Below, in pieces: positions 1 through 10,728 of a DNA stretch of 64,000 bases. This DNA comes from Xylophilus sp. GOD-11R. Its GTDB lineage: Bacteria; Pseudomonadota; Gammaproteobacteria; Burkholderiales; Burkholderiaceae_C. A model generated the notes under the pieces. The model was not told the origin of the DNA and ran no database searches. It worked only from the letters and a program-made list of their open reading frames with translations. The DNA lies in contig NZ_CP137854.1 of NCBI RefSeq assembly GCF_033546935.1, forward strand, positions 62,001 through 126,000. The letters run 5' to 3'. Position numbers and translations under genes: made by a program. Positions within the stretch are counted from its first letter, which is position 1, and each line of letters starts with the position of its first letter.

Positions 1-2
1 CC

Positions 3-842
3 TATCTGGCGGAAGAAGTGCCGCACAAGCGGCTCGGCAAGGTCATGGGTCTGTATGTGAGCGGCACCGCGTTCGGCGGCATGATGGGCCGGGTGGCGAT
101 GGGCGGGCTGACCGAGTTCCTGTCATGGCGCGCGGCCATGGGCACGCTGTCGGTGGCCGCGGCGCTGTCGGCGCTGGCCTTCATCTGGCTGCTGCCGCCG
201 TCGCGGCACTTCCAGCGGCAGCCGGGGTTGAACCTGCCCTTTCATATCGCCGCCTGGAAGAAGCACCTGCTCGACACGCGTCTGCGCCCCTTCTTCCTGG
301 TGGGTTTCCTGTGCATGGGCACCTTCATCGCGGTCTACAACTACATCGGCTACCGGCTGGTGGAGGCGCCCTTCCTGCTGGGGCAGACCACGCTGGGGCT
401 GATCTTCCTGTCGTACGTGTTCGGCATCTTCGCGTCGTCGGCCGCGGGCTCGCTGGTGGACCGGCTGGGTCGCGCGCGGGTGATCGGCGCGGGCGCGCTG
501 GTGTCGCTGGCGGGCCTCGCGCTGACGCTGGCGTCGGCGTTGCCGGTCATCATCGCGGGCATCTCGGTGGTCACCGTGGGTTTCTTCATGGTGCATTCGG
601 TGGCCAGCGGCTCGGTCGGCCGACTGGCGCAGGGCCACAAGGGCCATGCCTCGTCGATCTACCTGCTGTGCTACTACGCCGGCTCCAGCGTGATCGGCTC
701 GCTCGGCGGCACGCTCTGGCATGCGGGCCAGTGGCCGGCGGTGGCCGCCTTCGGCGCGGTGCTGGCGCTCGGCGTGCTGGGCGTGGCGCTGGCGGTGCGC
801 GCCCAGGGCGCGGCGCCGCTGGCCGGTCAGCCGGCCAGGTAG
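3..842 (+). CDS. MFS transporter, YnfM-like, 5' end missing
   Basis: C-terminal 279 residues of a major facilitator superfamily inner-membrane transporter; the frame is open to the left edge, so roughly the first third is outside the window. The visible part begins [16 protein letters not shown], which matches the loop preceding a transmembrane helix in YnfM-type permeases, and carries the MFS motif-A-like loop [12 protein letters not shown]. Several hydrophobic helices follow. The substrate cannot be deduced; relatives are annotated as drug or sugar-efflux permeases. The 3' end overlaps the 3' end of the convergent uvrA gene by 16 bp, so no terminator fits between them. Confidence 0.9.
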   Translation, partial: YLAEEVPHKRLGKVMGLYVSGTAFGGMMGRVAMGGLTEFLSWRAAMGTLSVAAALSALAFIWLLPPSRHFQRQPGLNLPFHIAAWKKHLLDTRLRPFFLVGFLCMGTFIAVYNYIGYRLVEAPFLLGQTTLGLIFLSYVFGIFASSAAGSLVDRLGRARVIGAGALVSLAGLALTLASALPVIIAGISVVTVGFFMVHSVASGSVGRLAQGHKGHASSIYLLCYYAGSSVIGSLGGTLWHAGQWPAVAAFGAVLALGVLGVALAVRAQGAAPLAGQPAR

Positions 843-3800
843 CGTTTGAGGTAGCGGCCGGTGTGGCTGGCCGGGTGGGCCGCCACGTCTTCCGGCGTGC
901 CCTGGGCCACTACGGTGCCGCCGCCGGCGCCGCCCTCGGGGCCCATGTCGACGATCCAGTCGGCCGTCTTGATGACGTCGAGGTTGTGCTCGATCACCAC
1001 GATGGTGTTGCCCGCGTCGCGCAGCTGGTGCAGCACTTTGAGCAGCAGGTCGATGTCGGCGAAATGCAGGCCGGTGGTGGGCTCGTCAAGGATGTAGAGC
1101 GTGCGCCCGGTGTCGCGCTTGGACAGCTCCAGCGCCAGCTTGACCCGCTGCGCCTCGCCGCCCGACAGTGTGGTCGCCGCCTGGCCGAGCGTGACGTACG
1201 AAAGGCCGACGTCCAGCAGGGTCTGCAGCTTGCGCGCGATGGTGGGCACCGCGGCGAAGAAGCCGTGCGCCTCTTCCACGGTCATGGCCAGCACCTGGGC
1301 GATGTTGCGGCCCTTCCATTGCACCTCGAGCGTCTCGCGGTTGTAGCGAGCGCCGCGGCAGACGTCGCAGGGCACGTAGACGTCGGGCAGAAAATGCATT
1401 TCGACCTTCACCATGCCGTCGCCCTGGCAAGCCTCGCAGCGGCCGCCGGCGATGTTGAAGCTGAAGCGGCCCGGGCCGTAGCCGCGTTCCTTGGCGGTGT
1501 TGGTCTCGGCCATCAGCTCGCGGATCGGCGTGAACAGGCCCGTGTAGGTGGCCGGATTGCTGCGTGGCGTGCGGCCGATGGGCGACTGGTCGACGTTGAT
1601 GACCTTGTCGAAGTACTCCAACCCTTCGATCGCCTCGTGCTCGGCAGGCTCGTCGTGGGCGCGGTGGATCTGCCGGGCGGCGGCGGTGTAGAGCGTGTCG
1701 TTGACCAGCGTGCTCTTGCCGGAGCCCGAAACCCCGGTCACGCAGGTGAGCAGGCCGACGGGGAAGTCGACCGTCACGCCCTTCAGGCTGTGGCCGGTCG
1801 CGCCCGCCACGCGCAGGGATTGCAGGCCGTCGCGGCCGGTGGTGGGCATGGCTTTGCGAAAGCGCGCTGGCGGGTCGTCGGCGCGCGGCGCGGCGCTGGC
1901 GGTGCCGATCGGCAGCCAGGGTGTGCGGCGGGCGGGCACGGCGATGGCACGGCGGCCGGAGAGGTAGTCGCCGGTGAGTGAGCGCGGGTTGGCCGACACC
2001 TCGTCGTAGGTGCCTTGGGCCATGACCTGGCCGCCGTGCACGCCGGCGCCCGGGCCCATGTCGACCACGTGGTCGGCGGCGCGGATCATGTCCTCGTCGT
2101 GCTCGACCACGATGACGCTGTTGCCGATGTCGCGCAGGTGGCGCAGGGTTTCGATCAGGCGGTCGTTGTCGCGTTGGTGCAGGCCGATGCTGGGCTCGTC
2201 GAGCACGTACATCACGCCGGTGAGGCCCGAGCCGATCTGCGATGCCAGGCGGATGCGCTGGGCCTCGCCGCCGGAGAGCGTCTCGGCGCTGCGGTCCAGG
2301 CTGAGATAGCTCAGGCCGACGTCGTTGAGAAACTGCAGCCGCAGCGCGATCTCGCGCACGATCTTGCCGGCGATCTCGGCCTTGGCGCCGCTGAGCCTGA
2401 GCGTGCTCGACCAGGCCTGGCTGTCGCGCAGCGTCATGCGGCCGACGTCCTGGATGGCGAGGGCGCCGTCGCCTTCGCCCAGGCGCACGTGGCGCGCCTC
2501 GATGCGCAAGCGCGCGCCGCCGCACGACGGGCAGGCCTGGGTGCCGCGAAAGCGCGCCAGTTCCTCGCGCACGGCTGGCGAATCGGTCTCGCGCCAGCGC
2601 CGCTGCATGTTGGGAATGATGCCCTCGAAGGGGTGCTTGCGACTGAGCTTGCGGCTGCCTTCGGCGGCGTAGCCGAAGCGGATCTCTTCCTCGCCGGAGC
2701 CGTGCAGCAGCACCTGGCGCACCTGCGCCGACAGGGTCTCGAAAGGCGTCTCCACGTCGAAGCCGTAGTGCACCGCCAGGCTCTCGACCATCGTGAAGTA
2801 GAACGCGTTGCGGCGGTCCCAGCCTTTGACCGCACCGCCGGCCATGCTCAGGCTGGGAAAGGCGACGACGCGTTCTTCCTCGAAGACTTCCTGCACGCCC
2901 AGGCCGTCGCAGGTGGGGCAGGCACCGACGGGCGAGTTGAAGGAGAAGAGCCGGGGCTCCAGCTCGCTGATCGACCAGCCGCAGACCGGGCAGGCGAAGC
3001 GGGCGTTGAACAGGTGCTCGGCGCCGCCGTCCATCTCCAGCGCGATGACGCGGCCGGCGCCTTCGACGCCACCCACGCGCAGCGCGGCCTCGAAGCTCTC
3101 GGCCAGGCGCTGGCGGAATTCAGCGCGGGCCTGCGGATCGGTGTCGGGCCGCACCTTGAGCCGGTCGATCACGACGTCGATGTCGTGCTTCTCGGTCTTC
3201 TTGAGCGCGGGCAGGTTCTCGTGTTCGACGATCGCGCCGTCGACCCGAAAGCGCACGTAGCCCTGCGACTGCATCTCGGCGAACACGTCGGTGAACTCGC
3301 CCTTGCGCTCGCGCGCGACGGGCGCCAGGATCATCAGCCGGGTGTCGGCCGGCAAGGCCAGCACCGCATCGACCATCTGGCTGACGGTCTGCGAGGTGAG
3401 CGGCACGCCGTGCTGCGGGCAGTGCGGCGTGCCGGCGCGGGCGTAGAGCAGGCGCAGGTAGTCGTGGATCTCGGTGACGGTGCCGACGGTGGAGCGCGGG
3501 TTGTGGCTGGTGGCCTTCTGCTCGATGCTGATGGCGGGCGACAGGCCCTCGATCAGGTCGACGTCGGGCTTGTCCATGAGCTGCAGGAACTGCCGCGCAT
3601 AGGCCGACAGGCTTTCCACGTAGCGGCGCTGGCCTTCGGCGTACAGCGTGTCGAAGGCCAGGCTCGACTTGCCCGAACCCGACAGGCCGGTGATCACGAC
3701 CAGCGCGTTGCGCGGCAGATCGAGGTCGATGTTCTTCAGGTTGTGGGTGCGGGCACCGCGGATGCTGATGCGTTGCTCGCGCAGCACCCGGCCGAGGTAG

Positions 3801-3886
3801 GCCGGAGCGTCTGTCGCGCCGGGCACTGCGGGCACGCGGGGCTCTGGCGCGGTCGGGGCGTCGTCGGGTCGTCGGGGCTGGCTCAA
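827..3886 (-). CDS. uvrA: UvrA, excinuclease ABC subunit A
   Basis: Damage-recognition ATPase of nucleotide excision repair, which loads UvrB on lesions. The 1019-residue product has two ABC ATPase modules: Walker A motifs GLSGSGKSS (near residue 70) and GVSGSGKST (near 720), and the signature LSGGEAQR in both halves. Zinc-binding cysteine clusters are visible as CPVCGW...CPTC, CPSCGG and CEACQGDG...CDVC. It is longer than the typical 940-970 residues because about 38 residues precede the conserved [15 protein letters not shown] start. An in-frame GTG shortly before that block (VLREQRIS) is an alternative start. Divergent from nothing close; 63 bp separate it from the next minus-strand gene. 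Confidence 0.98.
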   Translation of the reverse strand: MSQPRRPDDAPTAPEPRVPAVPGATDAPAYLGRVLREQRISIRGARTHNLKNIDLDLPRNALVVITGLSGSGKSSLAFDTLYAEGQRRYVESLSAYARQFLQLMDKPDVDLIEGLSPAISIEQKATSHNPRSTVGTVTEIHDYLRLLYARAGTPHCPQHGVPLTSQTVSQMVDAVLALPADTRLMILAPVARERKGEFTDVFAEMQSQGYVRFRVDGAIVEHENLPALKKTEKHDIDVVIDRLKVRPDTDPQARAEFRQRLAESFEAALRVGGVEGAGRVIALEMDGGAEHLFNARFACPVCGWSISELEPRLFSFNSPVGACPTCDGLGVQEVFEEERVVAFPSLSMAGGAVKGWDRRNAFYFTMVESLAVHYGFDVETPFETLSAQVRQVLLHGSGEEEIRFGYAAEGSRKLSRKHPFEGIIPNMQRRWRETDSPAVREELARFRGTQACPSCGGARLRIEARHVRLGEGDGALAIQDVGRMTLRDSQAWSSTLRLSGAKAEIAGKIVREIALRLQFLNDVGLSYLSLDRSAETLSGGEAQRIRLASQIGSGLTGVMYVLDEPSIGLHQRDNDRLIETLRHLRDIGNSVIVVEHDEDMIRAADHVVDMGPGAGVHGGQVMAQGTYDEVSANPRSLTGDYLSGRRAIAVPARRTPWLPIGTASAAPRADDPPARFRKAMPTTGRDGLQSLRVAGATGHSLKGVTVDFPVGLLTCVTGVSGSGKSTLVNDTLYTAAARQIHRAHDEPAEHEAIEGLEYFDKVINVDQSPIGRTPRSNPATYTGLFTPIRELMAETNTAKERGYGPGRFSFNIAGGRCEACQGDGMVKVEMHFLPDVYVPCDVCRGARYNRETLEVQWKGRNIAQVLAMTVEEAHGFFAAVPTIARKLQTLLDVGLSYVTLGQAATTLSGGEAQRVKLALELSKRDTGRTLYILDEPTTGLHFADIDLLLKVLHQLRDAGNTIVVIEHNLDVIKTADWIVDMGPEGGAGGGTVVAQGTPEDVAAHPASHTGRYLKRYLAG

Positions 3887-3949
3887 GGTAGGCGCCGCGG
3901 GTGTGCGGGAAGTAACCGGCCATGATAGCCGGCAGCGCCGCTGGGGCTG

Positions 3950-5536
3950 CTAGCCCGGAGATGGCGTGTTGGCCACGACGCGGTTGCGACCGGCCCGCTT
4001 GGCCTCGTACAGGCTCTCGTCCGCGCGCGCCATCAGCGTGGGCAGGTTGCGGCAGGTCGGATAGAAGGAAACCCCGGCGCTGAAGCTGGCCGAGAACCGG
4101 CTGTCGCGCGTGCCGTGCACCATGCGGGCGAAGCTCTCGCGCAGCTCGTCGACCAGGGCCACCGCCTCGGTGGGCGAGCAGTCGAACAGCAGCAGCGCGA
4201 ACTCTTCGCCGCCATAGCGGCCCACCACGTCGGTGCCGCGCAGCCGCTGCCGCAGATGGCGCGACAGCGACATGATCACCTGGTCGCCCATGCCGTGGCC
4301 GTAGGTGTCGTTGATGCGCTTGAAGTGGTCGATGTCGAGTAGCGCGTAGGCCATGGGCACGGCCAGGCGTGCGGCCTGTTGCAGGTATTGTTGCAGCAGC
4401 GCCTTGGTCTTGCCGTGGTTGTACAGCCCGGTCATGCTGTCTTCTTCCATCAGCCGGCGCAGTCCGCGGTAGCGCTTGGCCTTCTGGGTGACGACGTTGT
4501 AGAGCAGGTCGGTGGCCACCGGCTTGAGCAGCAGGTCGTCGGCGCCCAGGCGCATTGCCTCGTTCTGCGCCTTGGGGTCGGTCTCGCCGGTCAGGAAGAC
4601 GATGGGGATCGACTCGAAGGCCTTGTGCTGGCGAATGATCTGCGCCACCTCCAGGCCGGTGCAGCCCTGCATGTGGATGTCGAGCAACAGCACGTCGGGC
4701 GCGAAGAACTGCAGCACCTCCAGCACCTTGTGCGGCTGGCTCAGGATGCCGAGCTGGATATCGGCGAAGGGCGACATCGCCCGCCGGATGCCGGCCAGCA
4801 CGGTGCGCGAGTCGTCGAGGATCAGCACCCGGAACGGCGGCTCGGCCAGGGGAAACGCCAGCGGGTCGATCACTGGCAGCAGCGACTCGACGGTGAGCGG
4901 CGCCACGAAGAAGAAGCTCGCCCCGCGGCGCAGGGCCTGCAGCCGCAGCGCGTAGTCGCTCTGCGCGGCCACCGCGCACCAGGCGATGCCGCGTCGGCCG
5001 AGCTCGGCGACCATGGCCTCGACCATCGCGCCGAAGCCCGGTTCCACATCGACCAGTACGGCGGCGGCGGCGCCGTCGGTGGCGGCGGCCAGGGCCGACA
5101 GCGCGTCGGCGTGGCGCTCCAGGCGCAGGCCGTGCTGCTCCAGGTGGGGCGCCATGTCGGGCGCGAGTTCGGTGTCGGCGCTGTAGAGCACCACCAGCGG
5201 CGGCTCGCCCACCTGGCGCGCGCCGGGCTGCCGGGGCGACACCGCGAGTTCCTGCAGCGGATGCTCGAGCGCGGCCTCGATGGCCGGCAGCAATGTCTCA
5301 ATGGCGGCGAGGTCGGCCGGGCCGGGCTTGGTCATGGTTTCGAGGCGGGTCAGCAGCGGCGCCACGGCGATGGCGGTGCTGGTGAGGCCTTGCTCGGCGG
5401 CTACGGCGATGAGCTGGTCGCAGCTCATCATGAGGCTGGCCCACCGGCTGGCGTCATCGGGTTGGACGCGCAGGTCGGACCAGGCTTGAGCCAGGTCGGT
5501 CCAGATCACCTCGATGTCGGAGGACATGGCATGCAT
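3950..5536 (-). CDS. Response regulator with diguanylate cyclase (REC-GGDEF) domain
   Basis: Cytoplasmic diguanylate cyclase of 528 residues. Order: an alpha-helical N-terminal region (about 1-110), a degenerate receiver-like region (about 115-230, the acidic pair replaced by YSAD), a canonical receiver (about 235-355, LILDDSRTV, LLDIHMQG with the phospho-acceptor Asp, VFLTGET, LLKP), then GGDEF (about 365-520). The active site reads RYGGEEF and an inhibitory RxxD site (RGTD) lies five residues upstream, so both catalysis and product inhibition are expected. Start: ATG at 5536 or a second ATG three codons in (5527); neither has a strong Shine-Dalgarno. No partner kinase is adjacent. Confidence 0.93.
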   Translation of the reverse strand: MHAMSSDIEVIWTDLAQAWSDLRVQPDDASRWASLMMSCDQLIAVAAEQGLTSTAIAVAPLLTRLETMTKPGPADLAAIETLLPAIEAALEHPLQELAVSPRQPGARQVGEPPLVVLYSADTELAPDMAPHLEQHGLRLERHADALSALAAATDGAAAAVLVDVEPGFGAMVEAMVAELGRRGIAWCAVAAQSDYALRLQALRRGASFFFVAPLTVESLLPVIDPLAFPLAEPPFRVLILDDSRTVLAGIRRAMSPFADIQLGILSQPHKVLEVLQFFAPDVLLLDIHMQGCTGLEVAQIIRQHKAFESIPIVFLTGETDPKAQNEAMRLGADDLLLKPVATDLLYNVVTQKAKRYRGLRRLMEEDSMTGLYNHGKTKALLQQYLQQAARLAVPMAYALLDIDHFKRINDTYGHGMGDQVIMSLSRHLRQRLRGTDVVGRYGGEEFALLLFDCSPTEAVALVDELRESFARMVHGTRDSRFSASFSAGVSFYPTCRNLPTLMARADESLYEAKRAGRNRVVANTPSPG

Positions 5537-5737
5537 TTCGAAAATTACAGCACGCCGACACCGCTTTTGAAAGGCGCCGGGCCGGATTTGCGGCGCCGTC
5601 TTACGCACCATGGGCGAGCCGGCGGGCGATGGCGGACAATCCGCTTTTGCGCGCCCCGCCGCGCCTCCATCGCGATTGTTCCCGTGTCCGCCGATTCCAC
5701 CCACGACCCGCTGGCCGCCGCCAGCCCCGCCCGCAGC

Positions 5738-6934
5738 ATGACGCCGACCGAGCGCCGCGCGAGCTTCTCGCTCGCCTCGATCTTCGGCCTGCGCCTGCTC
5801 GGCCTGTTCCTGGTCCTGCCGGTGTTCGCGCTGGAAGCCCGGCGTTATCCCGGCGGCGACGACCCGGCGCTGGTCGGGCTGGCGATGGGCGTCTACGGTC
5901 TCACGCAGGCGCTGCTGCAGATCCCGTTCGGCATCGCCTCGGACCGCTTCGGCCGCAAGCGCGTCATCGTCATCGGGCTGCTCGTGTTCGCGGCCGGCAG
6001 CTTCATCGCGGCTTCGGCCGACAGCCTGGCCGGGCTGCTGATCGGCCGGGCGCTGCAGGGCGCGGGTGCGGTGTCGGCGGCGGTCACCGCGCTGCTGGCC
6101 GACCTCACCCGCGACTCGGTGCGCACCAAGGCGATGGCACTGGTCGGCGGCAGCATCGGGCTCATGTTCGCGCTGGCGCTGGTGGCGGCGCCGGCGTTGT
6201 CGGCGCATATCGGACTGGCGGGGTTGTTCGCGCTGACCGGCTTGCTGGCCCTGATCGGCGTGGCTGCCACGCGGTGGTGGGTGCCGGCCGAACCGCGCCA
6301 CGCGCCAGGTGCGGCGCGCGGCCGATGGTCGGACTTGTGGCGTGAGCCCGATCTGCTGCGGCTGAACTTCGGCGTGTTCGCGCTGCATTCGGTGCAGCTG
6401 GCGATGTGGGTGGCGGTGCCGGCCTTGCTGGTGCAGGCCGGCCTCCCCAAGGAGCGCCACTGGTGGGTCTACCTGCCGGCGGTCGTTGCGTCTTTCGTGG
6501 TGATGGGGGCGGTGCTGTTTCCGATGGAGCGTGCCGGCCATCTGCGCGCGGCGCTGCGCGGCGCGGTGGGGCTGATCGCGCTGACGCAGGCCGGCCTGCT
6601 GGCGCTCGCGCTGTCCGGCGCGCAGGCGGCGGCCTGGGGCGTGGCGCCGCTGGCGGCATTGCTGCTGGTGTTCTTTTGCGGCTTCAACGCGCTGGAGGCG
6701 AGCCAGCCCAGCCTGGTGTCGCGGCTGGCGCCCGCGTCGCTGCGCGGCTCGGCACTAGGGGTCTACAACACGCTGCAGTCGCTCGGGTTGTTCGCTGGCG
6801 GGGCGCTGGGCGGGCTGGCGGTCAAGGCGTTGGGCTCGACCGGGCTGTTTGCGATCACGCTGCTGCTGTCGCTCGCCTGGTTGGCGGTGTCGTGGGGCGT
6901 GAAGCCGCCGCCGCCGGGCGGTCGGCCCCACTAG
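5738..6934 (+). CDS. MFS transporter, YajR-like
   Basis: 398-residue twelve-helix major facilitator permease of the inner membrane. The first loop has the family motif A as SDRFGRKRVIVIG after a conserved N-terminal block (FGLRLLGLFLVLPVF) typical of YajR-type transporters, but there is no room for YajR's C-terminal cytosolic domain. Substrate unknown. I chose ATG 5738 because conservation in the family begins at about TPTERRASF; a GTG at 5684 would add 18 residues. It is divergent from the GGDEF gene, with about 200 bp between starts. In Burkholderiales this MFS gene commonly sits between uvrA and ssb; here ssb is about 40 kb away. Confidence 0.92.
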   Translation: MTPTERRASFSLASIFGLRLLGLFLVLPVFALEARRYPGGDDPALVGLAMGVYGLTQALLQIPFGIASDRFGRKRVIVIGLLVFAAGSFIAASADSLAGLLIGRALQGAGAVSAAVTALLADLTRDSVRTKAMALVGGSIGLMFALALVAAPALSAHIGLAGLFALTGLLALIGVAATRWWVPAEPRHAPGAARGRWSDLWREPDLLRLNFGVFALHSVQLAMWVAVPALLVQAGLPKERHWWVYLPAVVASFVVMGAVLFPMERAGHLRAALRGAVGLIALTQAGLLALALSGAQAAAWGVAPLAALLLVFFCGFNALEASQPSLVSRLAPASLRGSALGVYNTLQSLGLFAGGALGGLAVKALGSTGLFAITLLLSLAWLAVSWGVKPPPPGGRPH

Positions 6935-7099
6935 CGCGTCCGCACGCCAACTGTGCCCCCGGTGAGGTTGGTGGGCGCGCAAGCGCCGGTTATCCGCCTC
7001 TTTTTCGGGCACTCCCGTCGTGGACCCTGCGGTGCAATCGGAAGATGTGCAGCGGGCGCAGTCCCGCGCCAATTTCCATTCGACTCCGGAGCCCATCGT

Positions 7100-8572
7100 A
7101 TGACGTCCCTGACGGCAGCCGTCCAAGAAACCCTCGCACCCCGCGCTACCCGGCCCGTGGACGGCGCGCTCGCGGCGCAGGATGAACACCAGTCACTGCG
7201 CCAGGCCGACCGGGTGATGCTTTTCGCCATCGGCGTGAGCCTGATGGGGGCGCTGGTGCTGGCCATGCGCCATCCGGCCATGGGGACGGCCGTGGGACTG
7301 GCGGCGCTGTTGTCGGCGATGGCCGGTGCGGCCTACCTCCTCTTCGGTGGCACGCTGGCGTCGCGCCTGACCATCGCCCTGGTTCAGGTGGCGCTGGTGG
7401 CCTTGCACATCCAGTTGGCTTACGGCGCGATCGAGCTGCATTTCGGCGTCTTCGTGACGCTGGCCCTGCTGATGGTCTACCGCGATTGGCGCGTCGTCGT
7501 TTTTGCGGCGGCGCTCTTCGCCTTGCATCACGCGTTGTTCGACCGGCTGCAGGCGGCCGGCTACGGGTTCTACTGCACCACCCAGGCCGATTTCGATCGG
7601 GTGCTGCTGCATGCGGTCTATGTGGTGGTGCAGACGGGTATCGAGGTGGTGCTGGTTCGGCGAATGCAGCGCATGGTGCGCGCCGGGCAGGAGCTGACCC
7701 GGCTGGTCAGCGCGATCAACTCCCCGGCGGGCATCGATCTGCAGATCGACACGATTGCGGTCCACATGCCCAAGCCGCGGGCGCTCGCGCAGACGGTGGG
7801 CCGCATCCGCCATGCGGTCGAGGAAGTGCGCCAGGTGGCCGGCGACATGGAGCACACCGCGACCAGCGTGGCCGACGGCGGCGAACGCCTGCGCCAGCGC
7901 ACCGCCCGCGTTACCGAAAGCCTGGAGGAAACGGCCGCCAGCCTGGAAGAAATCGCCTCCACATCCCGCCTGTCTCGCGAAGCGGCGCACTCGGCCAATG
8001 CGGTCGCCGCGCAAGCCACCGACGAGGCCCGGCGCGGCGGTGCGGTCATGCAGCAGATGGTGAGCACCATGCAGGTCATCAGCGAAGGGTCGGCCCGCAT
8101 TGGCGACATCGTCGGCATGATCGACAGCATCGCTTTCCAGACCAACATACTGGCCTTGAACGCCGCGGTGGAAGCGGCCCGTGCCGGTGAACAGGGGCGG
8201 GGTTTCGCGGTGGTGGCCGGCGAGGTGCGCAGCCTTTCGCAGCGCAGCGCGCAGGCCGCCCGTGAAATCAAGGCGCTGATCGAGGCCTCTACCACGCAGG
8301 TCCGCAGCGGCGCGCAGCTGGTGGCCGGCGTGGGTGACGCCATGGGGCGCATCGTGGCTTCGGTGGAGCAGGTGGCTTCGCTGATGGAGCAGGTCGACAC
8401 CGCCACCTCCGAGCAGCAGCGCGGCATCGAGCATGTCAATGAATCGGTGGCGCAGATCGAGGCGATGACGCAGGAGACCGCCCACCTCGCGCACGCCTCG
8501 GCCGACGCGTCGCAGGAGATGCGCGACGAGATCGACCGGCTGGCGCGTGCCATGGCCGCGTTCGTACGGTAG
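7100..8572 (+). CDS. Methyl-accepting chemotaxis protein with multi-helix membrane sensor
   Basis: 490-residue chemoreceptor. Residues about 40-200 form six or so hydrophobic helices with almost no periplasmic loop, unlike the two-helix Tar/Tsr design, and no clear HAMP motif separates them from the signalling part. The C-terminal half is the coiled-coil signalling domain with the CheA/CheW-binding hairpin ([18 protein letters not shown], then [19 protein letters not shown]). Glutamate/glutamine-rich flanks around [12 protein letters not shown] are candidate methylation sites. ATG at 7100 has GGAG nine bases upstream. No che genes are nearby, so this is an orphan receptor whose ligand, or membrane-state cue, is unknown. 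Confidence 0.95.
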   Translation: MTSLTAAVQETLAPRATRPVDGALAAQDEHQSLRQADRVMLFAIGVSLMGALVLAMRHPAMGTAVGLAALLSAMAGAAYLLFGGTLASRLTIALVQVALVALHIQLAYGAIELHFGVFVTLALLMVYRDWRVVVFAAALFALHHALFDRLQAAGYGFYCTTQADFDRVLLHAVYVVVQTGIEVVLVRRMQRMVRAGQELTRLVSAINSPAGIDLQIDTIAVHMPKPRALAQTVGRIRHAVEEVRQVAGDMEHTATSVADGGERLRQRTARVTESLEETAASLEEIASTSRLSREAAHSANAVAAQATDEARRGGAVMQQMVSTMQVISEGSARIGDIVGMIDSIAFQTNILALNAAVEAARAGEQGRGFAVVAGEVRSLSQRSAQAAREIKALIEASTTQVRSGAQLVAGVGDAMGRIVASVEQVASLMEQVDTATSEQQRGIEHVNESVAQIEAMTQETAHLAHASADASQEMRDEIDRLARAMAAFVR

Positions 8573-8648
8573 CGCTCGTCGCTCGCGCCCGGTCGGCAAA
8601 GCCCGCCGCCGGCAAAGGCTGGCGGCCGGCCAGGATAATCGCGGCCCT

Positions 8649-9752
8649 ATGGGTGCAAAACGGGTCATCGTGGGGCTGAGCGGCGGGGTCGATTCCGCGG
8701 TTACCGCCCATCTTCTCCAGCAGCAGGGCCACGAGGTGGTCGGCATCTTCATGAAGAACTGGGAGGACGACGACGACAGCGAATACTGCTCGTCGAACGT
8801 CGACTTCGTGGATGCCGCCGCGGTGGCCGACGTGCTCGGCATCGAGATCGAGCATGTGAACTTCGCGGCCGAATACAAGGACCGCGTCTTCGCCGAATTC
8901 CTGCGTGAATACCAGGCCGGCCGCACGCCCAACCCGGACGTGCTGTGCAACGCCGAGATCAAGTTCAAGGCCTTCCTCGACCACGCCATGCGCCTGGGCG
9001 CCGAGAAAATCGCCACCGGCCACTATGCCCGGGTGCGCGAGCGCGACGGTCGCTTCGAATTGCTCAAGGGGCTCGACCCGGCCAAGGACCAGAGCTATTT
9101 CCTGCACCGGCTCAGCCAGGCGCAACTGGCGCGCACGCTGTTTCCGGTGGGCGAGTTGCGCAAGACCGAGGTGCGGCGCATCGCCGAGGAGATCGGCCTG
9201 CCCAACGCGAAGAAGAAGGACTCGACGGGCATCTGCTTCATCGGCGAGCGGCCGTTTCGAGAGTTTCTCAACCGCTACATATCGCATGCGCCCGGCCCCA
9301 TCGAGGACGACCGGGGGCGCAATCTCGGCCGCCACCAGGGCCTGTCGTTCTACACGCTCGGACAGCGCCAGGGGCTGGGCATCGGCGGCGTGAAGGAAAA
9401 AGGCGCGCAGCGCGGCCAGGGCGAGCACGAACCCTGGTTCGTGGCCCGCAAGGAGCTCGACCGCAACCTGCTGCGCGTGGTGCAGGGCCATGACCATCCG
9501 TGGCTGCTTTCGAGCCACCTGGAGGCTGCCGACACCAGCTGGACGGCCGGCGCCCCGCCCGCACCCGGCCGCTATGCGGCCAAGACCCGATACCGCCAGG
9601 CCGACACCGCCTGTGTGCTCGCCGCCGACGGGGCCGGAGGCTTCGCCCTGGATTTCGACGAGCCGCAATGGGCGGTGACGCCGGGCCAGTCGGCGGTGCT
9701 CTACGACGGCGACGTTTGCCTGGGTGGCGGGGTGATCGGCGCGTTCGCCTGA
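8649..9752 (+). CDS. mnmA: MnmA, tRNA-specific 2-thiouridylase
   Basis: Thiolates U34 of tRNA-Lys, -Glu and -Gln using sulfur relayed from the cysteine desulfurase pathway. The 367-residue protein has the ATP PP-loop SGGVDSA at residue 9, NPDVLCN with the catalytic cysteine (about residue 100), GHYAR, DQSYFL and GICFIGE with the second cysteine (about residue 196); all active residues are present. Start ATG at 8649 gives the usual [13 protein letters not shown] beginning; an upstream in-frame start would add an unconserved arginine-rich leader. Single gene between a chemoreceptor and an unrecognised gene. Confidence 0.97.
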   Translation: MGAKRVIVGLSGGVDSAVTAHLLQQQGHEVVGIFMKNWEDDDDSEYCSSNVDFVDAAAVADVLGIEIEHVNFAAEYKDRVFAEFLREYQAGRTPNPDVLCNAEIKFKAFLDHAMRLGAEKIATGHYARVRERDGRFELLKGLDPAKDQSYFLHRLSQAQLARTLFPVGELRKTEVRRIAEEIGLPNAKKKDSTGICFIGERPFREFLNRYISHAPGPIEDDRGRNLGRHQGLSFYTLGQRQGLGIGGVKEKGAQRGQGEHEPWFVARKELDRNLLRVVQGHDHPWLLSSHLEAADTSWTAGAPPAPGRYAAKTRYRQADTACVLAADGAGGFALDFDEPQWAVTPGQSAVLYDGDVCLGGGVIGAFA

Positions 9753-9864
9753 AGCCGGGTCTTGGGAAGGCGGTAAAGCGCTTCGCGAGGCAATCGTTTT
9801 TTTCGCCGCTGGCGCGTGACGCGCGCGAAGGAGTGCCGACGATCGCGGTTTTTTCGAGATCGTC

Positions 9865-10728
9865 ATGGCATTTCCACCTTTTCGTTCGATCTCCAGGTCG
9901 GCCTCGCATGGCGGCCTGCCGCGTCGGCCGGCCGAACCCGGGCTCATCCGCTGCGCCTCCGAACCAGCGCTGTTTTCACCGGCGGAGTTCGTTTCGCCAC
10001 CGTGGCCGCTGGCATGTAGGCTCGAGGCAGCGGATTTCGCATCCGGCACACCGGCGCAGACGGAGTTTTGCGTCGCGCCGGCCCTGGACCCGGAGCGCGC
10101 CAACCACCCGGCCTACGACGAGGCCGCCGATGCGCTCGACACTTGGCTGCGACGCTGGTTCCAGCAGCCTCATCGGCGTGCGGCGACCCCTGAGCTGGCC
10201 ATGCAACGGCACCTGTGCATGCTCCATATCCTGCGACCGCCGATGGCCGGTTACCTGGGCAGATCCCTCCACATGGCGGAGGCCTGGACCATCCGCGAGG
10301 TGTTTGGCTGCGGGCCGGACATCCTCAAGGTGTTGATCCGCCGGCTGGCCCGGCATAGCGGCCAGAACGCCGGGCTCGGCGCGCGAAGTGTCCCGGATCA
10401 GGCCGGTCTGGCGCTGGCCGCGCGAGACTTCTGGGCCTATGTGCGGGAATGCGTGGAGCGACTGGATGACTTCCGTGACGAAGCGGGCCGGGACCGGTCC
10501 GGTGTGACGGCCGAGGAGCGTGCGGCGATCGTTCGCTTGCATCGGGCGCAGCTGGTCGACCAGGCAGTCGCGCCGACGAAAACTCCGGTCGCCGACACGC
10601 GTGTTTCGACTTCCGTCCCCACACCGTCCACCGTTTCGCGGCCGCCGCCGCCGTTTTCCTCTTCCTCGTCTTCTTCTTCGTCTTCTTCTTCTTCGGTCTA
10701 TTTTCCCGCGAGGTCGTCCCTGGATTAG
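9865..10728 (+). CDS. Hypothetical protein with C-terminal poly-serine tract
   Basis: Not recognised. 287 residues. The first 60 residues are rich in Ser, Pro and Arg and poorly structured; residues about 65-220 look folded, Leu/Ala/Arg-rich and helical (blocks such as RHLCMLHILRPPMAGYLG and AWTIREVFGCGPDILKVLIRR); the tail has Pro/Thr/Ser followed by 13 consecutive serines and VYFPARSSLD. Third positions of codons in the central block are strongly G/C, as in real genes here. No signal peptide or membrane helix. The lower-GC, Ser/Pro-rich N-terminus resembles secreted effector leaders, but no secretion genes are in view. Its stop overlaps the stop of the convergent GGDEF-EAL gene by four bases. 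Confidence 0.6.
   Translation: MAFPPFRSISRSASHGGLPRRPAEPGLIRCASEPALFSPAEFVSPPWPLACRLEAADFASGTPAQTEFCVAPALDPERANHPAYDEAADALDTWLRRWFQQPHRRAATPELAMQRHLCMLHILRPPMAGYLGRSLHMAEAWTIREVFGCGPDILKVLIRRLARHSGQNAGLGARSVPDQAGLALAARDFWAYVRECVERLDDFRDEAGRDRSGVTAEERAAIVRLHRAQLVDQAVAPTKTPVADTRVSTSVPTPSTVSRPPPPFSSSSSSSSSSSSSVYFPARSSLD
10657..10695 (+). repeat. TCN trinucleotide tract encoding 13 serines
   Basis: Thirteen successive serine codons, nine of them TCT and the rest TCC or TCG, form a near-perfect TCT microsatellite at the 3' end of the preceding gene. Expansion or contraction by replication slippage would stay in frame and alter only the length of the serine run. Confidence 0.85.

Noticed and set aside
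125..1981. 618-codon plus-strand open frame
   Set aside because: Shadow of the MFS and uvrA genes; Ala/Gly/Arg/His-rich with no motif, typical of high-GC antisense frames.
2015..3925. 636-codon plus-strand open frame opposite uvrA
   Set aside because: Antisense to uvrA, which has complete motifs; composition is low-complexity.
5537..6541. Long N-terminal extension of the GGDEF protein
   Set aside because: Would run antisense through the MFS gene and is Arg/Gln-rich; the conserved protein starts at 5536 or 5527.
6974..6987. GGCGC-GCAA-GCGCC hairpin after the second MFS gene as a terminator
   Set aside because: Five-bp stem and no adjacent T-run; too weak.
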